Positions 27,919-34,951 of a stretch of DNA of 64,000 bases are shown here, piece by piece. Position 1 is the first letter of the stretch; each line of letters begins with the position of its first letter. The stretch covers positions 32,114 through 96,113 of the forward strand of contig NZ_VKDC01000043.1 of the NCBI RefSeq assembly GCF_007097395.1. Direction: 5' to 3'. This stretch comes from Fulvivirga sp. M361. GTDB lineage: Bacteria; Bacteroidota; Bacteroidia; Cytophagales; Cyclobacteriaceae. Position numbers and translations under genes: made by a program. The notes under the pieces are model-generated. The model worked only from the letters and a program-made list of their open reading frames with translations. It was not told the origin of the DNA and did not search any database.

Positions 27919-28479
27919 CTATCTTGATTGAAAGGCGGTGTCTCCACTGAACATCCCCGATAAGCTTTTTACATTACCGATGTCCCAATCACCTATGTCA
28001 CCGTTGAACGAAGTAGCATCACTAAACATCTCTGTCATAAATATTACTTGTGACAAATCAGGGGCATCTGTAGCGGTAACCTCCAGGTTGCTACATCGTG
28101 CAAAGGATTTCTGCATACTTTTCCACTGGATGTCTCCCCACTATGTTACCGCATGTATCTTGTCCGATCCCTCACGACCACCGAAATAAATATGAGGAAA
28201 ACCCCCAGTGATTTTCACCTTGTACTCTTTTGCGTCGGCATACCTATGAGTAGCATCTCTGGTTTGGTCAGTATCTATAGTTCCATCCCCCCAATCAACC
28301 GTGTAGTTGTAAGGACCGCTATTACTGTTGGTAGGGATGGTGATTCCTTCATTATCCACAGTTGTCTTCCAGATAGTGATAAAAGGTTGTGTTGTTTGAG
28401 TTTGCACTAGGGAAAGGAAAAAGAGAACTACTATGAGTAGTACTAACTTTTCGAAATACAAGATGGTAGTTTGGTTCAT
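27919..28479 (-). pseudogene. Broken BspA-like surface protein, paralogue of the protease C-terminal part
   Basis: A frame from 28479 encodes a signal-peptide-like leader and a PKD-like block (VDWGDGTIDTDQ), and stops at an in-frame TAG at 28141-28143. The metalloprotease has Gln (CAG) at that position. The same frame resumes as WGDIQWKSMQKSFARCSNLEV and DUF285 repeats and ends at 27919, where a further one-base shift would continue the repeat (NQD). So at least one nonsense change and probably a frameshift are present, and the homologous sorting domain is missing. It looks like a separate gene copied from, or sharing origin with, the neighbouring protease 3' part. Confidence 0.75.
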
Positions 28480-28678
28480 ATCTAATGACGTTTATTTCAA
28501 CGATGAAATAGAATGTTTTAAAACTGATTCAGCATCAAAGATCAATTTTGATACCGCCCTGATTTAGTATGGCCCGGCTTATGGACATTTCATAGTTTTC
28601 AATGGTTAGATTTTACTAAATTGAATTTTTAAATTATTTAAAAGATCTAAAGGTAGGAGAGGGAAGGCGAAAACAACT

Positions 28679-28711
28679 ATGCGAAAAACACTAAAAAATA
28701 TGCGGAAAACG
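28679..28711 (+). promoter_or_regulatory. Direct-repeat regulatory motif, site B (21-bp spacing)
   Basis: ATGCGAAAAAC at 28679 and ATGCGGAAAAC at 28700 repeat the site A layout with identical 21-bp spacing. About 30 bp to the left also resembles site A (GAGGGAAGGCGAAAAC versus GAGGGGGGCAAATC). It lies between the broken BspA-like gene and the hybrid regulator, and could control either. Confidence 0.55.
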
Positions 28712-28746
28712 TCGAATCAAGGATTGGTTGGAGAATGACGGCACCC

Positions 28747-28770
28747 AAAAAAAAAACAGGCTAAACCTGT
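28747..28770 (-). terminator. Intrinsic-terminator-like hairpin reading leftward
   Basis: On the minus strand ACAGG and CCTGT form a 5-bp stem around TTTAG, followed by a run of ten T (28747-28756 as A on the plus strand). No leftward gene lies upstream of it before the rightward regulator gene, so it may block antisense transcription or be a leftover. Confidence 0.4.
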
Positions 28771-29011
28771 CCTAATAATATGATGATCATCAAGTTATAA
28801 ATTTTATTTCATGTGTACGTTATCAAATTTCAGTTTCAAATGTGAGAGAATAGAGGGTAAAGCATTTGTACTAAAAACACCGAAATCAACGCGGGAACCA
28901 TCAAATGAACGATTCGAGGTTACGTCGATCCATTATATTTATACCAAATTATATCCTAAAACGAGACATAGAAATTAGCCAAATTGTTCCGACAAAATAA
29001 AATAGAGAATT

Positions 29012-29030
29012 ATGCGAAAACCGTCATAAT
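29012..29030 (+). promoter_or_regulatory. Single half-site of the same motif (site C)
   Basis: ATGCGAAAACC followed by GTCATAAT resembles the second half of site A (ATGCGAAAACC then CTCATCAT). It is 118 bp upstream of the regulator start, and a 21-bp-upstream partner is weak at best. The remaining 28480-29129 interval holds no gene I can support. Confidence 0.4.
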
Positions 29031-29129
29031 ATAGGTTAAAATCATCATTAATCGAGGAATACCTTCAAAGCTTGTTTGGAAACAATTAAATAAAAATAAT
29101 TTCGAAGCGATTAACCGGATATTGTTACC

Positions 29130-31919
29130 ATGACTTTCAAATTATTCAACTTTATTCTGCATCTTATTCTATGTAATGTTCTGATGTCTTATAGTTTCTC
29201 CGGATTTAGTCAAGAGTCTCATCGACTTGACAGTCTCTTGCAGGAATTGGAAAAACCTAAAAAAGATACGAACAGGGCGAATTCGATGGGGCTAGTTGCC
29301 AGAATGCTTTATCGTTCGGATGTGCCCAGAGCTAAATCGTACGCCACAGAGGCATTAGCTTTATCCGAAGCGTTATCTTACACGAAGGGTTTAGCCGAGA
29401 TCAGTCGGATAATGGGTAATATTCATCAGTCCAAGGCGCTGGATTCTGCTCTCTACTATTACCTGGAATCATTAAAGTATTATGAAGTCTTAGACGATTC
29501 ATTGGGCTGTATTGATGCTTACTACAACATTGCTAACGTCTACTTACAGCTATCCAATTTCGAAGCGGCCAAAAAAAACCAAGTCCTATGTTATGAGCTC
29601 GCGAAAAAAGTAAATAATCATGCGTATTTATTTCGTGCAAAAAACGGAATGGGCGTCTACTACATTGGACTGGGACTGCATCATGAAGAAAATAAAGACT
29701 CACTAACAGCCATAGCGAGTTACCAGAAAGGTATCCCTTTCCTCCTGGAAGCACTGCAACATGCTGATAGTATCGATTCCGAATATTATAAATCTCAGGC
29801 TTATGGAAATCTTGCCTATGTCAAGACGGCACTGGGTGATTTTGATACGGCGCTTACGTATGCCTTACGTATGCTGAAGACCTATGAACTCCATGGCTAT
29901 GAGGCTTATTACCCCATTTCTTATACTCAGATCGCTGATATATACTTAAAGATGGGAAACCATCAGCAAGCCATTTCTTATGCTAATTCTGCTCTTGAAT
30001 GGATCAACGAATCCGATGGACTCTATGGAATGAAACAGGCATATGAGACATTGTACAAAGCTCATAAAGCCATTGGCGACTATGAAGCAGCCGTAGGTTT
30101 TGGACAGCGCATGTTCGATATTTCTACGAGGATCTTCAATAAAGAACGTGAAGAACAAATCGCTCGTGTACAATCAGAGTTTGATACTAAACAGATGGAG
30201 AAGGAAAACGAGCTGTTGAAAAAGGAAGCAGAAATAGCTGAAAGCAGTATGAAAAAACAGCGTGTTTATGTCGTGCTCGCCTTAAGTTTACTGGCGTTAA
30301 TTATTGTCATTACAACACTTGTTTATCGAAACCTGTTGGACAAAAAAAGCTTTGCCCGGAAAGTACAGGACCTTCAGGATGCCAAGACCCGTTGGTTTAC
30401 TAATATTGCTCATGAGCTACGTACTCCGCTTACGTTGATTTTGGGCCCGGTCTGCAAAATGATCAATCACCAAATCCCGGAGGATTCCATGATGGATGAG
30501 TTGAAAATGGTTCAGAAAAACAGTGAACAATTGGTCAATAGGGTCAATGAAATTCTGGATGTTTCACGTATGGAATTCCAGGAACTCACGGTAAACCGTC
30601 AACCGGAAGGCCTTACTGTCCTTGTCAGAGAAATTATAGATTCCTTTCAGTCCCTCGCGAGGCAAAAAAGTATTTTTCTGAAATTCTCTTATAATGCCTG
30701 TCTTATGCTAAATATTGATCGATCTAAGATCAGTACGATTCTCAACAATCTGATATCCAATGCTTTAAAATTTACTTCTTCGGGGGGAACTGTGAGCGTG
30801 GACCTGGACTATGACCCAGACTCTCTCGATTTTGTGAATATTAAAGTACGGGATACAGGGATAGGAATCCCGGAACAAGACTTACCTTATATTTTTGACC
30901 GTTTTTACCAGGTTTCTCATTCTCAACAGCCTCAAAGTGGCGGTTCTGGAGTAGGGTTGGCCCTGGCCCAGGAATTGGCCAGACTTCACGGAGGGCTTAT
31001 CTCTGTATCCAGTCTGGAAAATCATGGGAGTGTTTTTGAGCTTTCGCTTCCTAAAAGCCTGATCACGAAAACGGATTCTTATTCCTCTTTCCAATCTTAT
31101 ATAATAGAACATACTAATGAACCAACTTTGAAGCCTGAACAAAACATGACTTCAGGCAAACCCTCTATATTGCTTGTAGAAGATCACCCGGATATGAGGC
31201 AATACATTGGAAAGCTCCTTGGGAATCACTATCACGTGGTTGAGGCCACCGAAGGACAACAGGCAATGGAAATAATCAAGGAATATACGCCTGATCTGAT
31301 TATCTCTGATGTAATGATGCCAGTAATGGGAGGGCTCACCTTTGCTAAAAAACTGAAGGAAGACCCTAAGTATAAGCTTACTCCGTTTATCGCCTTAACG
31401 GCTCATGCCAATGACCGGGATAAACTGATGGCCTATCGGACTGGAATAGATGATTATATGGTGAAGCCATTTAATGCTGAGGAGCTTATGGCACGTATCC
31501 AAAACCTGCTGACCAATACATTGGAACGGAAGAAAGCTACACAAGAATTATTGGTCACCACCGAAAAGGACAAGCAGATGCCACTTACCTATGGAGAGAA
31601 GCTGATCGAAGAGTTGGAAAAAATGGTGAGGGAACATTTATCAGAGGGCTGTTCCATTAACTCACTGGCTACTCATGCAGCCATGAGTGAGAGTAGTCTG
31701 AATCGTTTTTTGAAGAAAATAACAGGGTTAACTCCCGGCCAGTTTATCCGGGATATACGGTTACAGGAAGCCATTTTTTTACTGGAAAGCCAGAAATATA
31801 AGACAATCTCTGAAGTGGTATATGCTGTTGGATTTGAAGATGCGTCCAGTTTTACCCGGTTATTTAAGAAGCGATTCGGAAAGAACCCCTCTACTTATCT
31901 GGAAAGCATCTCGAAGTAA
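29130..31919 (+). CDS. Hybrid two-component regulator: TPR sensor, histidine kinase, receiver, AraC-type HTH
   Basis: A 929-residue one-protein signalling system. A signal-like hydrophobic start is followed by a periplasmic tetratricopeptide-type helical region (about 30-360), a coiled coil and a membrane span at about 378-398. The cytoplasmic part has the H-box NIAHELRTPLT with His428, an N-box NNLISNALKF, G-boxes DTGIGIP and GGSGVGLAL, and a receiver with phospho-acceptor Asp727 in ISDVMMP. A C-terminal AraC-family HTH spans about 837-929. The order matches Bacteroidota hybrid two-component systems that activate glycan or stress genes, although the usual propeller-type sensor is replaced by TPR-like repeats. 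Its HTH is duplicated downstream at 32096. Motif sites B and C lie upstream and may be autoregulatory. Confidence 0.93.
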   Translation: MTFKLFNFILHLILCNVLMSYSFSGFSQESHRLDSLLQELEKPKKDTNRANSMGLVARMLYRSDVPRAKSYATEALALSEALSYTKGLAEISRIMGNIHQSKALDSALYYYLESLKYYEVLDDSLGCIDAYYNIANVYLQLSNFEAAKKNQVLCYELAKKVNNHAYLFRAKNGMGVYYIGLGLHHEENKDSLTAIASYQKGIPFLLEALQHADSIDSEYYKSQAYGNLAYVKTALGDFDTALTYALRMLKTYELHGYEAYYPISYTQIADIYLKMGNHQQAISYANSALEWINESDGLYGMKQAYETLYKAHKAIGDYEAAVGFGQRMFDISTRIFNKEREEQIARVQSEFDTKQMEKENELLKKEAEIAESSMKKQRVYVVLALSLLALIIVITTLVYRNLLDKKSFARKVQDLQDAKTRWFTNIAHELRTPLTLILGPVCKMINHQIPEDSMMDELKMVQKNSEQLVNRVNEILDVSRMEFQELTVNRQPEGLTVLVREIIDSFQSLARQKSIFLKFSYNACLMLNIDRSKISTILNNLISNALKFTSSGGTVSVDLDYDPDSLDFVNIKVRDTGIGIPEQDLPYIFDRFYQVSHSQQPQSGGSGVGLALAQELARLHGGLISVSSLENHGSVFELSLPKSLITKTDSYSSFQSYIIEHTNEPTLKPEQNMTSGKPSILLVEDHPDMRQYIGKLLGNHYHVVEATEGQQAMEIIKEYTPDLIISDVMMPVMGGLTFAKKLKEDPKYKLTPFIALTAHANDRDKLMAYRTGIDDYMVKPFNAEELMARIQNLLTNTLERKKATQELLVTTEKDKQMPLTYGEKLIEELEKMVREHLSEGCSINSLATHAAMSESSLNRFLKKITGLTPGQFIRDIRLQEAIFLLESQKYKTISEVVYAVGFEDASSFTRLFKKRFGKNPSTYLESISK

Positions 31920-32007
31920 AACACCAGGGAGAGGAGTGTATCTATTTTGTGCTGATACGAATGCCACATTCTTAATGATATAGTTTGATTTGAACGGGTC
32001 AGGTGCA

Positions 32008-32125
32008 AAGAAAATTGTCCATGCCTTTGCGCCAAAGATCCATTCCACAGCCCTTCGATCTTCCAGAACATTGCATAGTAACAAAACTTAAAAAGATGAC
32101 ACAAAGCAAGAGGCTAACGATCGAT
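32008..32125 (+). repeat. Direct repeat, first copy of duplicated flank
   Basis: About 115 bp including AAATTGTCCATGCC, GCCAAAGATCCATTCCAC and the start ATGACACAAAGCAAG recur at 32563-32678 with high identity. With the duplicated HTH-coding segment this marks a tandem duplication of roughly 0.55-0.62 kb. Confidence 0.85.
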
Positions 32126-32536
32126 ACCACGTTAGTGTTGACACAGAAGAAGGCTATGCAAATAGCGTTGGTCACTACTAAAAGGAACCAGCACGTGCCG
32201 CTTACTTATCAAGAGAAGCTGATAGAGAGGTTAGAAAAAACGGTTAGGGAACATCTGTCGGAACATCTTACGATAGACTCACTGGCCATTCATGTAGCTA
32301 TGAGTAAGAGTAGCCTATACCGTTTTTTAAAGAAAATGACAGGATCAACCCCGGGCCGGTTTATCCGGGATATCCGGTTACAGGAGGCTGCATTTTTATT
32401 GCGAAGTCAACAGTATCAAACGATCTCGGAAGTGGTATATGCTGTTGGATTTGAAGATGCGTCCAGTTTTACCCGGTTATTTAAGAAGCGATTCGGGAAG
32501 AACCCCTCTACCTATCTGGAAAGCATCTTCAGGTGA
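32096..32536 (+). CDS. Short AraC-type regulator created by tandem duplication and fusion
   Basis: 146 residues from the ATG at 32096, which corresponds exactly to the start of the next gene at 32647 (both open MTQSK). The first 15 or so residues resemble that gene's leader. From about residue 18 on it is a copy of the hybrid regulator's segment beginning KKAxQxxLVTT, through the full AraC HTH to the C-terminus. The final 100 or so bases (SEVVYAVGFEDASSFTRLF onward) are almost identical to the parent. A further in-frame upstream ATG-less extension to 32003 is open but is a copy of non-coding flank. A stand-alone HTH might compete with or substitute for the parent at its sites. The divergence in recognition helices (SKSSLYRF versus SESSLNRF) is visible. 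Confidence 0.75.
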   Translation: MTQSKRLTIDTTLVLTQKKAMQIALVTTKRNQHVPLTYQEKLIERLEKTVREHLSEHLTIDSLAIHVAMSKSSLYRFLKKMTGSTPGRFIRDIRLQEAAFLLRSQQYQTISEVVYAVGFEDASSFTRLFKKRFGKNPSTYLESIFR

Positions 32537-32562
32537 AACGCGTAGAGGTGAGCTGAATGGGG

Positions 32563-32678
32563 AAATTGTCCATGCCATCGCGCCAAAGATCCATTCCACA
32601 GACCTTCGATCTTCCGGAACATTGCATGGTAACAAAATTTAATAAGATGACACAAAGCAAGATGCTAACGACCACAGT
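32563..32678 (+). repeat. Direct repeat, second copy of duplicated flank
   Basis: Second copy of the flank at 32008-32125, now leading into the intact downstream gene at 32647. The distance from the HTH stop differs between copies by about 66 bp, which points to an indel after the duplication. Confidence 0.85.
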
Positions 32679-33366
32679 AGTCTTAGTTGTACTTCTAGGA
32701 TTTTCAAATCAAACTTTTTCAAAATCAAACAAAAACAAAATGGAAAACGACGCAAAAGAAAAAATCGGCTTATTGGTAACAATGAAAGCCAAGCCAGGTA
32801 AAGAGCAAGCTGTTCGGGATTTTTTGCTAGGAGGACTTTCGCTGGTTAATCAAGAACCAGGTACGGAATCCTGGTACGCCTTTCAGATTGATGAAAGTAC
32901 TTTCGGAATATTTGACACTTTCAGTAAAGAGGAAGGCAGGAAAGCACATCTGTCTGGTGAAGTTGCGAAAGCACTCCTGGCAAATGCCGATGACTTGCTG
33001 GTAGATTTTAATGTAAATACCAGTATCCAACCTGCGGATCTTATAGCTACTAAACTTTCCAAGGGAAAAGAGCATATGGGGTTATTGGTCATTTTAACTG
33101 CTAAGGAAGGAAAAGCTTCTGACGTGGAGCGTTTTCTTCTGGGCGGTAAAGCACTTGTCAATGATGAGCCTAAAACTGAATCATGGTATGCCATACAACT
33201 AAACAGTAATACGTATGCTATATTTGATACATTCGCTGAAGATGAGGGAAGAGATGCCCACCTTAATGGGAAAGTTGCAGCTGCATTGGTTGAAAATGCT
33301 TCAGTAATTCTGGAAGGGTTTAATGCAGAAGCTATTCAGATGATAGATATTTTGGCTTCAAAATAA
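32647..33366 (+). CDS. Exported tandem antibiotic-biosynthesis-monooxygenase-like (ABM) protein
   Basis: 239 residues from the ATG at 32647; an open upstream frame to 32557 is duplicated flank. A leader (TTTVVLVVLLGF) suggests export. Two copies of a dimeric alpha/beta-barrel domain follow (about 40-125 and 142-235), each with GLLVxxxAKxGK, ESWYAxQ and FDTFxxxEGRxAHLxGxVAxAL. Such ABM-type domains occur as small monooxygenases or quinol-binding proteins, and a fused duplicate can form an intramolecular dimer. The substrate is unknown. It ends at a strong terminator at 33380. Its 5' end supplied the start of the chimeric regulator upstream. Confidence 0.8.
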   Translation: MTQSKMLTTTVVLVVLLGFSNQTFSKSNKNKMENDAKEKIGLLVTMKAKPGKEQAVRDFLLGGLSLVNQEPGTESWYAFQIDESTFGIFDTFSKEEGRKAHLSGEVAKALLANADDLLVDFNVNTSIQPADLIATKLSKGKEHMGLLVILTAKEGKASDVERFLLGGKALVNDEPKTESWYAIQLNSNTYAIFDTFAEDEGRDAHLNGKVAAALVENASVILEGFNAEAIQMIDILASK

Positions 33367-33379
33367 TAGTATATATTGT

Positions 33380-33422
33380 GTGAGGCTGTCTGAAAAGACT
33401 TTGAGACAGCCTCACATTTTTT
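33380..33422 (+). terminator. Strong intrinsic terminator
   Basis: GTGAGGCTGTCT (33380-33391) pairs perfectly with AGACAGCCTCAC (33404-33415), loop of 12, followed by six T at 33417-33422. It closes the ABM gene and insulates the AraC gene at 33442. Confidence 0.92.
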
Positions 33423-33441
33423 CAATAGAATATCGACTTCA

Positions 33442-34305
33442 ATGGCGCAAATCATTATTGATAAACAAAACGGTGAATTGGCATTTCGGCTAGAGCGTTT
33501 CGTTGATCTTTCTCAGTTTGATCATGTAGAAAGAAAAAGCTACTATTCACTCATCATTTTAAACGACAGCCGATTAAAGTTATTTGTTGATTTCTCAGAG
33601 CATCAACTTGATGGAAGCCACATGATATGCCTCGCTCCTTATCAGCCATATATGCTAACCTCAGACACTGTTTGCTCTGGTATTCTATTGAATTTTCATC
33701 CTGATTTTTTCTGCACCTATCGTCATCAAAATGAAATAGAGACTGAAGGGGTACTTTTTAACAACTTTAATCAACCTCCTTACTTTAAAATTGAACAGAT
33801 AGAAACCTTTTATAGCCTGATTGATCAAGTTTCAAAGGAAATGGGAAGGGAGAGTATAGCTCAACATGAAGTACTGGTAGCCTATTTAAAGATATTTTTG
33901 ATCGAAGCAGTTAGACAAAAAAAGCAGTTTGATCAACAGAACTTCAATTCATCATTTGGATATCAATCTGAAGTTATGCAGCGTCTGATTGATTTAATTG
34001 AAAACAGGTTTTGTGAAATACATGCACCCCAAGATTATGCCGATATACTCAGCGTGAGCTCCAAAACATTGGCAAGAATTACGAAGAAGTACCTTAATCA
34101 GACGCTTACAGATCTGATTATAAATAGAATAATCGTAGAGGCAAAAAGAGAGCTGTATTTGACTTCCAAATCTGTGAAGCAAGTAGGTGGAGAGCTTGGC
34201 TATCAAGATGAGTTTTATTTTAGCCGTGTCTTCAAAAAGAAAGTGGGTGTTTCCCCCGATGTTTACAGAAGAACGGTGGGTTTTGCCAAACTTGAAAGGG
34301 AATAA
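33442..34305 (+). CDS. AraC-family transcriptional regulator
   Basis: 287 residues. The N-terminal part (about 1-150) has the cupin-like ligand or dimer domain typical of short AraC proteins (FDHVERKSYYSLIIL). The C-terminal 100 residues hold two helix-turn-helix units: SVSSKTLARITKKYL, then GELGYQDEFYFSRVFKKKVG. It follows the terminator at 33422 by only 20 bp. A role in controlling the neighbouring ABM gene or PadR/permease genes is possible but not shown. Confidence 0.87.
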   Translation: MAQIIIDKQNGELAFRLERFVDLSQFDHVERKSYYSLIILNDSRLKLFVDFSEHQLDGSHMICLAPYQPYMLTSDTVCSGILLNFHPDFFCTYRHQNEIETEGVLFNNFNQPPYFKIEQIETFYSLIDQVSKEMGRESIAQHEVLVAYLKIFLIEAVRQKKQFDQQNFNSSFGYQSEVMQRLIDLIENRFCEIHAPQDYADILSVSSKTLARITKKYLNQTLTDLIINRIIVEAKRELYLTSKSVKQVGGELGYQDEFYFSRVFKKKVGVSPDVYRRTVGFAKLERE

Positions 34306-34414
34306 CAAGGATAAGAAACAAATTTACTGTGGCTGAGTTTGTTCAAAGAGTTCAAAGTGTTTGGCTTGTGTGATTTATTTACCCAAGCGCCAGAAGAGGA
34401 TGAGCGAAGACAGC

Positions 34415-34545
34415 TTGCAAGCCTAATCTATTCTGTAGGTTCTTATCATTTCTGGAAAGGATCTTAACAAGTTTCAATGTTCGATTCAAGTCAGCTTCTG
34501 CATCATCTTTTAAAGGTAAAACTTGTCGTAAGCAACGGGGGCTAG
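34415..34545 (-). pseudogene. Fragment related to the coiled-coil gene at 22307
   Basis: On the minus strand a short frame reads KDDAEADLNRTLKL and continues to NDKNLQNRLGLQ, closely matching KDDAEANFDRTLKL and NDKDLQNRWGLQ of the coiled-coil pseudogene at 21667-22307. Upstream in another frame AYDKFY matches AYDKLY. Start, most of the body and stop are missing, so this is a decayed relic about 12 kb from its relative. Confidence 0.65.
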
Positions 34546-34551
34546 CCCCCG
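34536..34551. repeat. 16-bp perfect GC palindrome
   Basis: CGGGGGCTAGCCCCCG is perfectly self-complementary. It lies at the edge of the decayed coiled-coil relic and could be a hairpin, a recombination scar or part of a repeat end. Confidence 0.4.
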
Positions 34552-34621
34552 GAAGGGGTGAAACACCAGACAAAGTTCAGTTTACACTACCTTACGTTTT
34601 TTATCAGCCAAAGTATTCATC

Positions 34622-34951
34622 TCAATTCGCCAAAAAGTTAACCAGATGATCATAAACATTTAAAATCTCAATGGTCTTGGTTTCGTGTTCTTTTAATCCC
34701 TGCCTGGTGATGGAATAATATTTCCTGTCCCTGTTATTATACTTTCTCACTTTAGACTTTATGAGTCCTTTTTCTTCCAGTTTGTGTAAAATAGGGTATA
34801 AACTTCCTTGTGTTATCTGAAAGCCTGAGTCGCTTAGCACTTTTATTTTTTTTTCAATCTGATAACCATACATTTCAGGATGGTTAGAAAGTAACTTCAA
34901 AATAAGTGTGGGGTAAATGCCTTTTAAAAGTTGTGGATCAAATCTATTCAT
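34622..34951 (-). CDS. PadR-family transcriptional regulator
   Basis: 109 residues with the winged-helix layout of PadR: MYGYQIEKKI, then SLYPILHKLEEKGLIKSK, then RKYYSITRQG in the wing, and a C-terminal dimer helix. Its gene overlaps the permease gene by 8 bp on the same strand, with the regulator first downstream in coordinates: the permease stop lies inside the regulator start region, so the two are translationally coupled in the order regulator then permease. PadR/permease pairs of this type are common in Bacteroidota, and the regulator probably represses its own operon. Confidence 0.88.
   Translation of the reverse strand: MNRFDPQLLKGIYPTLILKLLSNHPEMYGYQIEKKIKVLSDSGFQITQGSLYPILHKLEEKGLIKSKVRKYNNRDRKYYSITRQGLKEHETKTIEILNVYDHLVNFLAN

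Noticed and set aside
32003..32095. Upstream extension of the short AraC gene
   Set aside because: The extension is a copy of the non-coding flank that also precedes the ABM gene; the ATG at 32096 is the better start.
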